Numbered from the stretch's first letter, positions 1-10,652 are shown. The stretch is 64,000 bases of DNA from Colwellia sp. Arc7-635 (GCF_003971255.1 NZ_CP034660.1:1922001-1986000), one strand, 5' to 3'. The notes: a model not told the origin generated them from the sequence alone. A program made the numbers and translations.

Positions 1-440
1 ATTGCCAACAGTGTCGTAATTTTACAGAAGAAGCCTTATGCGATATTTGTCAAAGTTCAAAACGAAAAATAGCCACACAACTATGTATTGTTGAAACACC
101 GGCTGATGTTATTGCTATTGAACAAACCGGAGAATTTCAAGGACGTTATTTTGTATTAATGGGCCATTTATCACCACTAGACGGCATTGGTCCAGACGAC
201 TTAGGCTTGGACATTTTAGAAAAACAGTTAGCGACAGGGCAGTTCAGTGAAGTTATTTTAGCAACTAACCCAACCGTAGAAGGCGAAGCTACCGCGCATT
301 TTATTGCCGAATTAACACAAACCTATGATGTTGAAATTTCTCGCATTGCTCATGGTGTGCCTGTTGGTGGCGAATTAGAATATGTTGACGGTAATACTTT
401 ATCGCACGCATTATCAGGACGTAAAAACTATAGCTTTTAA
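1..440 (+). CDS. recR: Recombination protein RecR, C-terminal part (5' end outside window)
   Basis: RecR works with RecF and RecO to load RecA onto gapped DNA. The reading frame is open from base 3. It begins inside the four-cysteine zinc finger (CQQC ... CDIC visible), followed by the Toprim domain: [15 protein letters not shown], then [18 protein letters not shown], as in E. coli RecR. An internal ATG at 159 would begin inside the Toprim domain and is not the start. The protein ends with NYSF at a TAA. In E. coli recR is followed by htpG and adk; here about 8 kb of other genes separates recR from htpG. The first part of the gene, with the helix-hairpin-helix region, is missing only because the window starts here. 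Confidence 0.95.
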   Translation, partial: CQQCRNFTEEALCDICQSSKRKIATQLCIVETPADVIAIEQTGEFQGRYFVLMGHLSPLDGIGPDDLGLDILEKQLATGQFSEVILATNPTVEGEATAHFIAELTQTYDVEISRIAHGVPVGGELEYVDGNTLSHALSGRKNYSF

Positions 441-617
441 CGTTAAGAGTCGCTTTTTCGTTAATCTTTTATTTGTTAATACCCTATTTGTTAACTGCCG
501 ATGCTCTCGCATATCATTTGGTGATGTTTACTCGGGTAATTAGTGAGTATTGATAGGTATTAATGTGTACTAGTTAGCATTAACTCGTCTTAATTAAGCA
601 TTGGAAAGTATTAAATC

Positions 618-623
618 AAGGAG
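618..623 (+). promoter_or_regulatory. Ribosome binding site deciding the start of the MBL-fold lipoprotein
   Basis: AAGGAG lies 7 bases before a TTG at 631. The longer reading frame opens at a TTG at 601, which has no such site. Starting at 631 also gives a compact lipoprotein signal peptide directly, so 631 is preferred. Confidence 0.7.
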
Positions 624-630
624 CAAAAAT

Positions 631-1716
631 TTGCTGCGTATTATTGTCATTCTCAACATTATTTTGCTTTTTGGTTGTTCGACAACAAATCAGCTATCGC
701 ATACAGAGCAAGCTGATTCTATTATCAAATACAAAAATAACTCGCTGACACCAGCGCGTTTTTCTAATTTATATCCCGGTAAGAAAAACTACCTTATCAC
801 CTGTAAAGAAGACTGCTATCAGCCATCACCGTTACTTGAGTGCAGCTCGCCCGCTGAAAATTGTCAGTTTATTGGTGAGCAATTAATACCTCAGCTTAAT
901 ACCGGTTTTACATTTCGCTGGCTTGGTCATGCAAGCTTTCATATTAAAAGCCCCGAAGGCACAACGTTATTGCTAGACCCGGTTAGCGAGCAATTCGACT
1001 GGCCAGTTAATTGGGCTTTTAGGTTGGCTAATGGCTTCTTTCGACAAGAGCCTAAGTGGCCAACGCTCGATGAAATTGACGCTGTTGATGCGGTTTTGTA
1101 CTCACATGTTCATTATGATCATTTCAATAAAGACGATATTAAAACTATCGGCACTAATGCCAAATATTTTGTCCCGTTAGGTTTTGGCGAACATTTTCCT
1201 AATGATGGCTATAGCATCAATGAAATGGCATGGTTTTCAACAACAACATTAGCCGAGTTAACCCTTAATTTTGTGCCAGCTCATCATTTTAGCAGCCGGA
1301 TTTTAGTCCCGTTTGTTTATGAAGATAATGATGCTACGCTTTGGGGCGGTTGGGTTATCGAACATCAAGATAAACGGATATTTTTTGCTGGCGATACCGG
1401 TTATTCAAAGCACTTTAAAGATATTCAACAGCGTTATGGCGATATGGATGTCTGCTTAATTCCTATTGCTTCCTATTATCATAAAGAAAACAGCGCATGG
1501 TATCGTTATGTGCACACCACACCTGAAGATGCTTTGCTGGCAGCCCAAGAGCTAAATTGTAAAGTGATGATCCCATGGGGCTATGGTAATAACAGCTGGA
1601 AAATGGGTGACCACAGCTCGCATTCCGCTTTGTTGCGCTTATTAAAAATGCATAAAGAAATGAACTCAAAAATACCTTTGTATATTCTGAATGAAGGTGA
1701 AGAAGTCCGTTTTTAG
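631..1716 (+). CDS. Metallo-beta-lactamase-fold hydrolase, predicted lipoprotein (UlaG/NAPE-PLD-like)
   Basis: Predicted metal-dependent hydrolase anchored in the envelope. From the TTG at 631 the protein begins with a short hydrophobic signal ending in a lipobox (LLFGC, Cys at residue 16). The MBL fold follows: WLGHASFHIKSPEGTTLLLDP, then the metal-binding motif HVHYDH, a later His in PAHHFSSR, and FFAGDTGYS. This pattern resembles the UlaG / NAPE-hydrolysing phospholipase D-like group of the superfamily, which acts on phosphoesters or lipids. The substrate here is unknown. It stands alone between recR and a methyltransferase gene. An upstream in-frame TTG at 601 would add 10 residues, but it lacks a ribosome site and would put charged residues before the signal. 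Confidence 0.8.
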   Translation: MLRIIVILNIILLFGCSTTNQLSHTEQADSIIKYKNNSLTPARFSNLYPGKKNYLITCKEDCYQPSPLLECSSPAENCQFIGEQLIPQLNTGFTFRWLGHASFHIKSPEGTTLLLDPVSEQFDWPVNWAFRLANGFFRQEPKWPTLDEIDAVDAVLYSHVHYDHFNKDDIKTIGTNAKYFVPLGFGEHFPNDGYSINEMAWFSTTTLAELTLNFVPAHHFSSRILVPFVYEDNDATLWGGWVIEHQDKRIFFAGDTGYSKHFKDIQQRYGDMDVCLIPIASYYHKENSAWYRYVHTTPEDALLAAQELNCKVMIPWGYGNNSWKMGDHSSHSALLRLLKMHKEMNSKIPLYILNEGEEVRF

Positions 1717-1938
1717 CGTAAACTTGCGATTTATCTTTATTGCATGAAAGCGCTAAATTCACTCATCTTTAATAAACAGTATCTAAAAGCATTGTCGAGA
1801 ACGTCTTCGTGACCACTGAGCGAATATCTATTCACAGTGCTTTAAAATGTAATATATAAGTAAGATACGAATAATAAAAATGAATGCTGTAAATACAGAT
1901 AATCAACCGTAAAACACATTGATGGGCAGGATATAAAT

Positions 1939-2886
1939 TTGACAATACAATGGCGCGAGCTAATCGAAAAAGCATGGCATGATCGAAAGGTATTACATGA
2001 GTCTGTTGAATTTGACTGTTGGCGTGTTTTTCATGGTTACACTGAAGGCGCAAAAGGTGTAGTTATTGAAAAGTTTGGCACCATGGCTATGGTTGAATAT
2101 AAAGATGATATTCGTGAAGACCTTGATGTAATTAAAGATGCGCTGTTGCAGTGCTTTCCTTTTACACTAATTATTGCCAAAGGTGATCAATCGAGCAAGT
2201 TAAGATTAAAGCATAGAATGTTTACGCTTCATGGTGATTTTTCTGACGCCCCTGAGTTTGCTATGGAGTATGGGATTCATTACAGTTTACTACCAAATAC
2301 AATGCACAACTGTGGTTTGTATTTGGATGCACGACCAGTGCGAAAATGGTTAACTAATAATAGTGAAGGCCGACGTGTATTGAACCTATTCTCATTTACC
2401 GGAAGTCTTGGTATTGCGGCCTTAAAGGGGGGAGCAAAAGCCGCTATTCACTTGGATAAATCAAAAGATTTGTTGCCGCGTATCCAAAAAAGCTACGAAA
2501 AAAACGCTCTTGATATTGGCACGCGCAGTTTTATACAGGGTGATATTTATAAGCATTTACCTAAAGCAATAAAGAATGGCCAAAAGTTCGACGGCATTAT
2601 TTTAGATCCGCCACCAAAAGTGTATAAGTCACCTTATTCAGATCATCAACCTAAAGGGCAAGATTTTTCCCGCTTGGTCAGTATGTGTTCAAAACTTTTA
2701 AGCCCTAATGGGTGGCTAATTTGCTTATTTCATTCTTATGACGCAACGTGGGACGAATCAGATGCGGAAATTATTGCTTCCTCTTTGAATACTTTGCAAG
2801 TAAGTGAACGATTTACCAGTGAGAGTGATTTTCCAGACGATAATATAGAACGGAAATTGAGAGTGACGGTATTTGAAAAAATTTAA
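1939..2886 (+). CDS. Class I SAM-dependent methyltransferase, RlmI-like (COG1092)
   Basis: Probable RNA methyltransferase of the RlmI/RlmK family, using S-adenosylmethionine. The N-terminal part (about residues 1-130) is the small beta-rich region that precedes the catalytic domain in this family. The catalytic domain shows motif I (LNLFSFTGSLGIAAL), an acidic residue at the next strand (HLDKS) and motif IV (ILDPPPKVY). At 315 residues it is shorter than RlmI (about 396) and lacks the N-terminal PUA domain, so it is a family relative and not RlmI itself. The TTG start at 1939 follows GGCAGGAT. The RNA target cannot be told from sequence. Confidence 0.75.
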   Translation: MTIQWRELIEKAWHDRKVLHESVEFDCWRVFHGYTEGAKGVVIEKFGTMAMVEYKDDIREDLDVIKDALLQCFPFTLIIAKGDQSSKLRLKHRMFTLHGDFSDAPEFAMEYGIHYSLLPNTMHNCGLYLDARPVRKWLTNNSEGRRVLNLFSFTGSLGIAALKGGAKAAIHLDKSKDLLPRIQKSYEKNALDIGTRSFIQGDIYKHLPKAIKNGQKFDGIILDPPPKVYKSPYSDHQPKGQDFSRLVSMCSKLLSPNGWLICLFHSYDATWDESDAEIIASSLNTLQVSERFTSESDFPDDNIERKLRVTVFEKI

Positions 2887-3185
2887 TTACTCGCTAACTG
2901 TGTTTTATTTGACTTATCATCGGTACTTATCCTGGTAGATTTTCATGTTGTATTTACACTGTGCTATAGCTTATTGGAAATAGCACTATCCGTGTTTGTT
3001 ATAGTTTAGGTTTATCATGGCTGGCAGAGTAAAAATATCTTTAGTACTTTTAAAAACGTCATTCTGTGCTATTTAATATGTCATTGGAATAGCAGATGCT
3101 GCATTATAAATATCTCAATTACCCGCTTTTTTAAGTTCAAATAGAATTGTAAACTGCAAGAAAAATAACCCCTAATGGAGTAAAT

Positions 3186-3494
3186 ATGTCTTTTGAGAGA
3201 ATAATGGCGTTAGAAGTGACTGATGATAACGTGTATCAAAAATACCGAGAGCATATGATCCCTATACTGCATTCTTTCGGCGGTAGTTTTGGTTTTGATT
3301 TTAAAGTAAGTGAAGTCTTAAAATCGAAAACTGATGCCGCAATAAATCGCGTTTTTACGTTGGATTTTCCAAGTAAAACAATAATGGATGACTTTTTCAC
3401 TGATCCCGCTTACCTTGCGGTTAAAGATGAATATTTTCAAAAGTCTGTAAAGTCAGTGACCATTATTTCAATGCATGAGAAAGGTGTTTTATAG
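3186..3494 (+). CDS. DUF1330 family protein
   Basis: Small soluble protein of 102 residues resembling the DUF1330 family (dimeric alpha+beta-barrel fold). The features seen are an N-terminal strand (RIMALEVTDDN), the central FGGSFGFDFKVSEVL, and FPSKTIMDDFFTDPAYLAVKDEY, which matches the family pattern of a strand followed by a helix with paired aromatics. No catalytic role is established for the family. TGGAG lies just upstream of the ATG. It is a single gene with about 300 bases of featureless DNA before it. Confidence 0.65.
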   Translation: MSFERIMALEVTDDNVYQKYREHMIPILHSFGGSFGFDFKVSEVLKSKTDAAINRVFTLDFPSKTIMDDFFTDPAYLAVKDEYFQKSVKSVTIISMHEKGVL

Positions 3495-3640
3495 CCTGTC
3501 AGTTATAAAAACAGCCGTTCATGACTATTTAATTGTTTTAAGCCTTATTGACGTTACTTCGAGCTAGCTAGCGCTGTGCCAGTTGTTACTGACAGTAGTA
3601 AAAGGATAATTACGATATTCACTGCATTTATTTAGCGTAG

Positions 3641-3663
3641 AAGATGGACCTTACGTCCATCTT
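3641..3663. terminator. Hairpin between convergent DUF1330 and chemoreceptor genes
   Basis: AAGATGGAC, 5-base loop, GTCCATCTT. It is a perfect 9-bp stem between two convergent genes. There is no clean U-run on either side, so its action as an intrinsic terminator is uncertain. Confidence 0.45.
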
Positions 3664-3676
3664 TGTACTAAAAATT

Positions 3677-5299
3677 TTAAATTTTAAAGCGCGTAACTAA
3701 GTGGCTAAGTTGAGCGGCAAATTGAGCTAGCTCTTCGGTGGCGATATTTATATTTTCAGCACCAATACCCGTTTGGTTTGATAACTTTTTAATTTCTATT
3801 ACTTGCTGACTGACATCGGTAGCAACGGCATTTTGCTCTTCGGTTGCGCACGCTATTTGCGAGTTCATATCCATAATTTGATGAACAGCTGCTTTTATTT
3901 CTGCCAGTGCTTGTTGAACATCAACCGTTTGCGTCACTATGTTGTTGGCTCGTTCGCGGCCAACCATCATGGCTTCAACAGATGCTTTTGCTTGTGCTTG
4001 AGCTTTAATTATTTTTTCTTCAATTTCAGCGGTCGACTTTTGGGTATTAAACGCCAAATTACGAACTTCACCGGCAACGACCGAAAAACCTCTGCCAAAT
4101 TGTCCCGCTCGAGCAGCTTCGATCGCAGCATTTAATGCAAGTAAATTAGTCTGATCTGAAATACCTTTAATTACGGCAAGAATACCCGTAATGTCCTGTG
4201 TACTTTGGGCGAGTTCACTAATGAGTATAGAAGCGCTATCAAGATCTTTAGACAAGCCTTGGGCGCCACTAAACGATTGCTCTGCTTTTTCTTCACCTTG
4301 ATCAACGAGTGAGCGTGCTGCTTCTGTTGCACTAGCCGCAACATTAGTGTTTTTGGCAACATCTTCTGCTGTTGCTTGCATTTGATTGATAGCAGCAGCG
4401 ACTTGTTCTGTTGCTAAGTCTTGCTCTAAAACATTATTTTTAGTTTGAGTTGATATTAACGCAAGCTCTTCTGCTGCCGTTGTTTGAGACGTCGCAGAAT
4501 CTGAAATTTGTTGCATCATTATTTTCAGTTTTTCTACCATTAATTGCATCGCTGAATAAATACCAGTAGCGTGCTGTGAATGGTTGAAGTTCATACTTAA
4601 ATCGCCTTCGGCAATTTTATGAGTCAGTTTTTCTATGTCTTTTGGCTCGCCACCAATTGGTTTTAAAATAGAAACCGAAGTTTTCCAAGTCATTAATACC
4701 GCAATTGAAATACCAATAAGCACTAATATTATTAGGTTGAATACGGCTGATTCACCTTGGCTAATTGATTTATTGGTAAACTCATTGGCTTTATTAGCCG
4801 CAAATTGCTCAAGTGAAAAAAGCTGCTCATTGAGATTTTTGATGTAAATAGCTTCTTTTTCTTTTGTTATTTTTGCCGCAGCAGTATGTTTACCTTCTCG
4901 CATTAACAACGTTACTTCATTTCGGATGGGGGTCCAATTGATAAACTGGTTTTTGATATCTTGTATTTCAGACTTGTCACCTAGATAGCGTTCTTCTAAG
5001 ACTGAAAATAACGTTAAAGTGGCACTTTCAATTTTTAAAACTTCTTCTGTGGCTTCATCTATTTGCTCTATTGTGTTGGCTAATACCACATCTTTCATTG
5101 AGCGATGCATACGGGTGACATTACCTTCAATTTTTGCAATTGATACGCTAACAGTAAATGGATGTTTATAAAGTAATTGTGTGAAGTTAGAAAGTGTTCT
5201 CATTTCTCCAACTGCAAAGCCTGTCATAATTAATAAAATTATAATAAGAACAAAATAAGACGCACCCAAGCGCTTTCCTAATGACAGATTCTCAAACAT
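3677..5299 (-). CDS. Methyl-accepting chemotaxis protein
   Basis: Transmembrane chemoreceptor signalling through CheA/CheW. Counting from [14 protein letters not shown]1 lies near residues 12-32, a roughly 150-residue periplasmic four-helix-bundle-like sensor follows, TM2 is near 186-206, then a HAMP domain and a long cytoplasmic signalling helix pair. The signature hairpin is present ([19 protein letters not shown], then [15 protein letters not shown]). It ends TRFKI, with no CheR-tethering pentapeptide. The frame stays open 12 codons further upstream, but GGGGAG lies four bases before the ATG at 5299, which gives a normal receptor N-terminus. No other chemotaxis gene is nearby. The ligand is unknown. 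Confidence 0.93.
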   Translation of the reverse strand: MFENLSLGKRLGASYFVLIIILLIMTGFAVGEMRTLSNFTQLLYKHPFTVSVSIAKIEGNVTRMHRSMKDVVLANTIEQIDEATEEVLKIESATLTLFSVLEERYLGDKSEIQDIKNQFINWTPIRNEVTLLMREGKHTAAAKITKEKEAIYIKNLNEQLFSLEQFAANKANEFTNKSISQGESAVFNLIILVLIGISIAVLMTWKTSVSILKPIGGEPKDIEKLTHKIAEGDLSMNFNHSQHATGIYSAMQLMVEKLKIMMQQISDSATSQTTAAEELALISTQTKNNVLEQDLATEQVAAAINQMQATAEDVAKNTNVAASATEAARSLVDQGEEKAEQSFSGAQGLSKDLDSASILISELAQSTQDITGILAVIKGISDQTNLLALNAAIEAARAGQFGRGFSVVAGEVRNLAFNTQKSTAEIEEKIIKAQAQAKASVEAMMVGRERANNIVTQTVDVQQALAEIKAAVHQIMDMNSQIACATEEQNAVATDVSQQVIEIKKLSNQTGIGAENINIATEELAQFAAQLSHLVTRFKI

Positions 5300-6090
5300 A
5301 AAACTCCCCACAGATAAAACATTGAATATTGACAAATATGATTTGATGTTTAAGCACTCATAAAAAGCAGAATTTAAAAATTAGATAAAGTGCACACATC
5401 TTGATTAGTAGACCTTGAAAGTAATAAAAAATTTTGACTAAATTAAATTAAATCTTATTTTTAATTAATTACTTATGACACTTATTAGGTTACTGACCAT
5501 GTTTCGTTTAAATTTCAACCAGCAGAGTGTTCTTAGTTGGCTTTATTAAAACGTAGAAACTGTTAGCTCTAAAACAGCTAACAATAAATCAGTTTATTAA
5601 ATGCGCTGTATTACTCTCTTGATAGTTGAATAGTTGAATAGTTGAATAGTTGAACAGTTGTAAGGTGTTTTTTTGAGCATGAAATTGACAAAGAAACCGT
5701 GCCTTCTATAGATCTATAATTATTAGTGTTTTGTCCTGCATATCGATCTTGAATAAGCGATAAATTAGCTTACATTGATGGTGCTTAACCAGATGGTATT
5801 ATCAACAAATACACAGGGGGATTAGGGTATAAGTATCTAAAAATTCTTTCATTCATCTCGTGTAACAGTTAATAAAAGAAAAAAATTGTGTAGAGGCATT
5901 GTGTAGATAAACTGTGCAGCGAAAGGGTAGTTAACTCAAACACAGCTTGTCATTTGGTGCCTTGTTTATGATAGGTGTAAATCTACTCACTTGGTAAACA
6001 AGCCCTCGTTTGTCTTTGAGCACAGGGTATGTGTGGATATTATCTAGCGTTATTATCGGTGGTTTAATTAGCGCTAATTGGTTGAATAAC
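5300..6090. other. Intergenic stretch before the chemoreceptor gene
   Basis: About 790 bases with no credible reading frame. It holds the chemoreceptor promoter region at its left end and a short 8-bp tandem repeat at 5623-5662 (listed separately). I see nothing else definable. Confidence 0.5.
5623..5662. repeat. 8-bp tandem repeat, four perfect units plus one degenerate
   Basis: TAGTTGAA is repeated four times without a break (5623-5654), followed by CAGTTGTA. It is non-coding. Such a tract could vary in length by slippage. No function is implied. Confidence 0.85.
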
Positions 6091-7047
6091 TTAATGGCTT
6101 AGCTGGTTACGCTTTAATTGCTGATATAAAGCGAGAGTGGATTTATTCACGTACTCTGGATTTATCTCTTTAAGCAGCAACTTAGCTTGCAAATATTGTC
6201 TATTTTGTTGCAGTGTTTCTATGAGTCGCAACTGCGTATAGTTTTTCGCTTCTATCGTATAATCACCAACTTTTAATGCAGGGTTCATCCATTTTAGTGC
6301 TTTTTTAAATGCTAAAATAGCCGCAATGTAATCCTTTTTTCCTTGTAAGGCACGCGCAACATTATGATGACCTTCAGCTGCTTCTAATAGATATTTTGTT
6401 TCAATAAAGCCTGTTAAAGCGTATTGATAGTGCTTTAGTGCTAAATCATAATCAGCAATACTGATATAGGTATGAGCAATAGCTGTTTGTAGTTTTGGAA
6501 AGTAATGATTGGGCCCCATTCTAGCTATTCGCTTATTAATCCAAGTAATAAATTCTATCGCGTTTTCATATTGGTTAAGTTGATTGTACAAAATAATAAT
6601 TTCTGCGGATCTATCAGCATCAAAACTTACTTCGTTCACTTTTTTAATGAGTTCTACCGATTTATTAGCATATAAAGTACCTTGTGCTACATCACCATCG
6701 CTAAATAACATTTTTGCATGCAATGTATAAACAGTCGTTAAAAACACCGGAGGCGCATCATTTAAATCTACGTATTTATGAATTTCTTCTTTCAATTTTT
6801 TTGTATTTCTAACTTCCCAGATAGCGAGTAATTTTAGATTTATTAGGCTATACCACTGTGTACTATATTTTTTTATAGTCGGTATGTTGGCATCTATTTG
6901 GCTAAGACATAAGCTAGGTTCAGCAAGGCAGGACACTTTATTGTCTAAGAGATAAGGACTACCGTCATTAACTGCAGCATTCGTTTGAGCAGCAAAGCAG
7001 ATAAAAATGCTAAATGTAATTGTGCGTATGTACCATAATTTTTTCAT
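6091..7047 (-). CDS. Exported protein with tetratricopeptide-like helical repeats
   Basis: 318 residues of unrecognised function. An N-terminal signal peptide is clear (MKKLWYIRTITFSIFICFAAQTNAA, cleavage probably after NAA), so it is likely periplasmic. The rest is alpha-helical and resembles TPR units, for example IADYDLALKHYQYAL, AAEGHHNVARALQGKKDY and IAAILAFKKALKWM at about residues 195-255. Such regions usually hold proteins together. In marine Alteromonadales similar segments form the sensor half of GGDEF proteins, but no output domain follows here. It may therefore be a freestanding sensor-like scaffold (inference). It is 86 bases upstream of the MFS gene's stop and has its own long upstream region. 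Confidence 0.6.
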   Translation of the reverse strand: MKKLWYIRTITFSIFICFAAQTNAAVNDGSPYLLDNKVSCLAEPSLCLSQIDANIPTIKKYSTQWYSLINLKLLAIWEVRNTKKLKEEIHKYVDLNDAPPVFLTTVYTLHAKMLFSDGDVAQGTLYANKSVELIKKVNEVSFDADRSAEIIILYNQLNQYENAIEFITWINKRIARMGPNHYFPKLQTAIAHTYISIADYDLALKHYQYALTGFIETKYLLEAAEGHHNVARALQGKKDYIAAILAFKKALKWMNPALKVGDYTIEAKNYTQLRLIETLQQNRQYLQAKLLLKEINPEYVNKSTLALYQQLKRNQLSH

Positions 7048-7133
7048 ATGATTTCGCTTACGATTATCATGGTATTCTCTTTATCTTAAATTGAAGAATA
7101 TATTTTCATTTTAATGCCAACTTAACCAGTACT

Positions 7134-8321
7134 TTATAGATTAGTTGCTGCATGGCCATTGATCATTAAACGTGTTTTGGCATATTGCAGTAATACGATG
7201 CCAATAACGACAATAAACGCCGTGAGATAAAGCGCAGCATTATAGTTGCCAAATTGCTCTATTAAAGCGATACAATAGAGTGGTGCAACGACTTGTCCAA
7301 CGCCATAAGCCGCGGTGATCACGCCCATAATAAATACTGGATTTTTTCCTGCTAACTGACCAGCAAAATTCATGAATAAGGCCACCAAACCAATAAAGGT
7401 TGCGCCAAATAACATGCCGCTAATTAAATTAAGTATGATGCTGTTGGAGAAGATAGGAATTAAAATACCAACGACTTGTAACGCCATAGCTAACATCATC
7501 ATGTCGATGCTTTTATAGCGATGGGCCAAACGCATCCAAACGATGCAAGAGGGAATGCCAGCTAAACCCACCGCCAGCCAAGCATAGCCACCATAACCGG
7601 CTAACCCCGGTAATGAATTAACAATATCGGGTAAAAATGTTGCTTGTACTACCATACCGACACCTTCAGTAAAGTAGGCGAGGGCAAGAATAATAACGAG
7701 CGGGCTAAACAATGATTTATCAAATTTATGCTTTATGACTTGATCAGCATTTTGTTTATCAAAACTTAAAATATAGGCTGAGTAACAAGCGAAAAGTGTT
7801 CCTACAATAGCAAGCGCTAACCAAGCATGTTGCCAGTAATCACTGAATTTAAAAACCGCACGCATAATTAAATCTGACACTAATATTGAAAAACCAAGAC
7901 CACTAAAGTGAATGCCCATCGCTTTAGTTTTGTTAGTGTTTTGCAATTTCGACATGACGATGGCTGAACCAACAACGAGAGCCATCGCTGCGCCAAAACC
8001 TGCGAGTAAGCGTGCAACCAACCAAATTACCTGGTTTTCAGTAAACGCTAATAGTAAGGATGTGACGATACATAAAACTAAGCCAAGCCTAAAAAATCGT
8101 ACTTTGGCGTGGATGTCTTTAATAAAAATTGAAAAAATTGAACCGGATAAATATCCAACGTAATTTAATGACGCAAGCATACCGGCAAAAGCAATGCTGA
8201 GATGATTTTCGAGCATGGCAGGCAGTAAAGAGGTAAAAGCAAAGCGTGCAACACCAACACCGACCACTAAAGCTAAAATGCCAGCTAATAAAATAGCGGC
8301 GTTGTTATTTCGATCAAACAA
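7134..8321 (-). CDS. Major facilitator transporter, YbfB/YjiJ family
   Basis: Inner-membrane transporter of 395 residues with about 12 hydrophobic segments. The N-terminus (GILALVVGVGVARFAFTSLLP) and the following LNYVGYLSGS match the YbfB/YjiJ branch of the major facilitator superfamily. Its substrates are unknown, though export of small compounds is often assumed. The start is a TTG at 8321, with AAGGA nine bases upstream on the minus strand. It is divergent from htpG. Confidence 0.8.
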   Translation of the reverse strand: MFDRNNNAAILLAGILALVVGVGVARFAFTSLLPAMLENHLSIAFAGMLASLNYVGYLSGSIFSIFIKDIHAKVRFFRLGLVLCIVTSLLLAFTENQVIWLVARLLAGFGAAMALVVGSAIVMSKLQNTNKTKAMGIHFSGLGFSILVSDLIMRAVFKFSDYWQHAWLALAIVGTLFACYSAYILSFDKQNADQVIKHKFDKSLFSPLVIILALAYFTEGVGMVVQATFLPDIVNSLPGLAGYGGYAWLAVGLAGIPSCIVWMRLAHRYKSIDMMMLAMALQVVGILIPIFSNSIILNLISGMLFGATFIGLVALFMNFAGQLAGKNPVFIMGVITAAYGVGQVVAPLYCIALIEQFGNYNAALYLTAFIVVIGIVLLQYAKTRLMINGHAATNL

Positions 8322-8690
8322 GCGTGTAAGTCCTTATATTTGCTGATGCAGAAAATACCTATGCGTGAAGGCTGAAAAAGAAACCGTCAAGTGTCTAATG
8401 TAAAGGACTGTGTCAACTCAAAGCAAATCATTATTAGTGATAACTCATATAAATTAATTTCTTTAAATGGTTTGTCGTTATTCATTTTCAATACCCTCGA
8501 TACTTTTTATCTAAAAGTTCAGGCATTTTTAAATCCTATTTATTTACCATCCCCCTTGAAAAAAATTTAATGAGCCTCAAATAAGGTAACAAGCAAATAA
8601 CACGGTTTAAGCCTTAATAAATCAATGCAAGTCATAGCTTTATTTAGTAAATCGTTTACCAAATTGAAAAGTACTAGAGGATTGTTTTAA
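8322..8690. other. Divergent intergenic region between MFS transporter and htpG
   Basis: About 370 bases. It carries the heat-shock-type promoter for htpG near 8555-8582, with a long A/T-rich leader after it. Nothing else is identifiable. Confidence 0.5.
8555..8582 (+). promoter_or_regulatory. Predicted sigma-32 (RpoH) heat-shock promoter of htpG
   Basis: CTTGAAA (8555-8561), 13 bases, then CCTCAAAT (8575-8582). The sigma-32 consensus is CTTGAAA, 11-16 bases, CCCCATNT. The -35 match is perfect and the -10 matches most positions. The site lies about 108 bases before the htpG start, and htpG is a classical RpoH gene. Confidence 0.65.
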
Positions 8691-10652
8691 ATGACAACAG
8701 AAAAAAATACTGTAAATCATCAGTTTGCATCAGATAATGCAAAAATACTTCAACTAATGATCCATTCACTTTATTCAAATAAAGAGATTTTCTTACGTGA
8801 ATTAGTGTCCAACGCTGCTGATGCCTCAGATAAATTACGCTTTAAAGCTTTATCAGATGCCAGCCTTTATGAAGGTGATGGCGATTTACGTGTACGTGTA
8901 AGCTGTGACAAAGAAGCTAACACGGTGACTATTTCTGATAACGGTATTGGTATGACACATGACCAAATCGTTGAGCATTTAGGGACTATTGCTAAGTCTG
9001 GTACGTCTGAGTTTTTCTCTCAGTTATCTGGCGACCAAGCGTCAGATTCACAATTGATTGGTCAATTTGGTGTTGGTTTTTACTCAGCCTTTATCGTTGC
9101 TGATAAAGTGACTGTGCGTTCACGTGCAGCAGGCGCTGCTAAAACTGATGGTGTTGAATGGATATCTGAAGGTGAAGGTGAATTTACTACAGCGCAGATT
9201 GAAAAAAATAGCCGCGGTACTGATATTATTTTACATCTTAAAGAAGATGAAACTGAGTTCGCTGATGACTGGCGCTTAAAGTCTATTGTGACTAAATACT
9301 CTGATCATATTTCTGTTTCTGTTGAAATGTTAACGCCAGAAGTACCGGCTGTTGCAGCAGTAGAAGAAGTAAAAGATGATGAAGGTAATGCAACGACTCC
9401 TGCTGTTGAAGCCCGTGATGCTGTGCCAGCGTCTTGGAACCCAGTTAATAAAGCGACTGCGCTTTGGACTCGTGAAAAATCTGACGTTACTGATGAAGAA
9501 TACAACGAATTCTACAAACATGTATCACATGACTTTGCTGATCCTATTATGTGGGAACATAATAAAGTTGAAGGTAAAACTGAATATACTTCACTACTTT
9601 ATATTCCTTCAAAAGCGCCATTTGATATGTACAATCGTGAAAAACAACACGGTTTAAAACTGTATGTTCAACGCGTATTTATTATGGATGATGCTGAGCA
9701 ATTTATGCCAGCTTACTTACGCTTTGTTAAAGGTTTATTAGATTCAAATGATTTACCACTAAACGTTTCTCGTGAAATTTTACAAGACAGTAAAATTACA
9801 CAAGCTATCCGTAAAGGTTGTTCAAAACGCGTCTTGAAAATGCTAGAAAAACTAGGCAAAAAAGATGCTGAAAAATATCAACTATTTTGGAACGAATTTG
9901 GCCAAGTACTAAAAGAAGGCCCAGCAGAAGATTCAGCTAATAAAGACGCTATCGCTGCACTATTGCGCTTTGCTTCTACACATGAAGATACGAGTAATCA
10001 AAGCACGTCTTTTGCACAGTACATTGAGCGCATGAAAGAAGGCCAAGATAAGATTTATTATGTGGTTGCTGATAGTTTTGAAACCGCTAAAAATAGCCCG
10101 CATCTAGAAGTGTTCCGCAAGAAAGGCATTGAAGTATTGTTAATGTCTGACCGTATTGATGAATGGTTAGTTAGCCATTTGACGGAATTTGATGGTAAGC
10201 AATTGCAATCAGTGACTCGTGGCGGTTTAGATTTAGGTGATATGGATGATGCAGAAACGAAAGAAGCACAAGAAAAACTTGAGCAAGAATTCGATTCGGT
10301 TGTTACACGTATTAAAACAGCGCTTGAAGGCAAAGCTAAAGATGTGAAAATTTCACAGCGTTTAACTGACTCTCCTGCCTGTATTGTTGCTGATGAAAAT
10401 GATATGAGCAGCCAAATGATGAAGTTAATGCAATCCGTTGGTCAAGAAGTACCAGATTCATTACCTATCTTTGAAATCAACGCTGAACATGATTTGATTA
10501 AACATGTTGCTGAAGAGCAAGATGATGAAAAATTCAAGCAGTGGTCTGAAGTTTTATTTGAACAGGCGATGCTAGCCGAACGAGGTAGCTTAAAAGACCC
10601 TGCTACTTTTGTTGCTCGTTTGAATAAATTAATGTTGAGTCTAACCAAATAA
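8691..10652 (+). CDS. htpG: Molecular chaperone HtpG (bacterial Hsp90)
   Basis: Cytoplasmic ATP-driven dimeric chaperone that remodels client proteins with DnaK. The GHKL ATPase domain shows [20 protein letters not shown] and [11 protein letters not shown]. The middle domain ([31 protein letters not shown]) and the C-terminal dimerisation domain follow. At 653 residues it is about 30 longer than E. coli HtpG (624). Much of the excess is an Ala/Val/Glu-rich insert near residues 213-245 ([20 protein letters not shown] onward) in the charged linker, which is known to vary in length. AGAGGA lies upstream of the ATG. The promoter looks RpoH-dependent. Confidence 0.98.
   Translation: MTTEKNTVNHQFASDNAKILQLMIHSLYSNKEIFLRELVSNAADASDKLRFKALSDASLYEGDGDLRVRVSCDKEANTVTISDNGIGMTHDQIVEHLGTIAKSGTSEFFSQLSGDQASDSQLIGQFGVGFYSAFIVADKVTVRSRAAGAAKTDGVEWISEGEGEFTTAQIEKNSRGTDIILHLKEDETEFADDWRLKSIVTKYSDHISVSVEMLTPEVPAVAAVEEVKDDEGNATTPAVEARDAVPASWNPVNKATALWTREKSDVTDEEYNEFYKHVSHDFADPIMWEHNKVEGKTEYTSLLYIPSKAPFDMYNREKQHGLKLYVQRVFIMDDAEQFMPAYLRFVKGLLDSNDLPLNVSREILQDSKITQAIRKGCSKRVLKMLEKLGKKDAEKYQLFWNEFGQVLKEGPAEDSANKDAIAALLRFASTHEDTSNQSTSFAQYIERMKEGQDKIYYVVADSFETAKNSPHLEVFRKKGIEVLLMSDRIDEWLVSHLTEFDGKQLQSVTRGGLDLGDMDDAETKEAQEKLEQEFDSVVTRIKTALEGKAKDVKISQRLTDSPACIVADENDMSSQMMKLMQSVGQEVPDSLPIFEINAEHDLIKHVAEEQDDEKFKQWSEVLFEQAMLAERGSLKDPATFVARLNKLMLSLTK

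Noticed and set aside
1463-2053. Minus-strand frames around the MBL-fold gene end and the methyltransferase start
   Set aside because: Antisense shadows of clear plus-strand genes, with no domain features.
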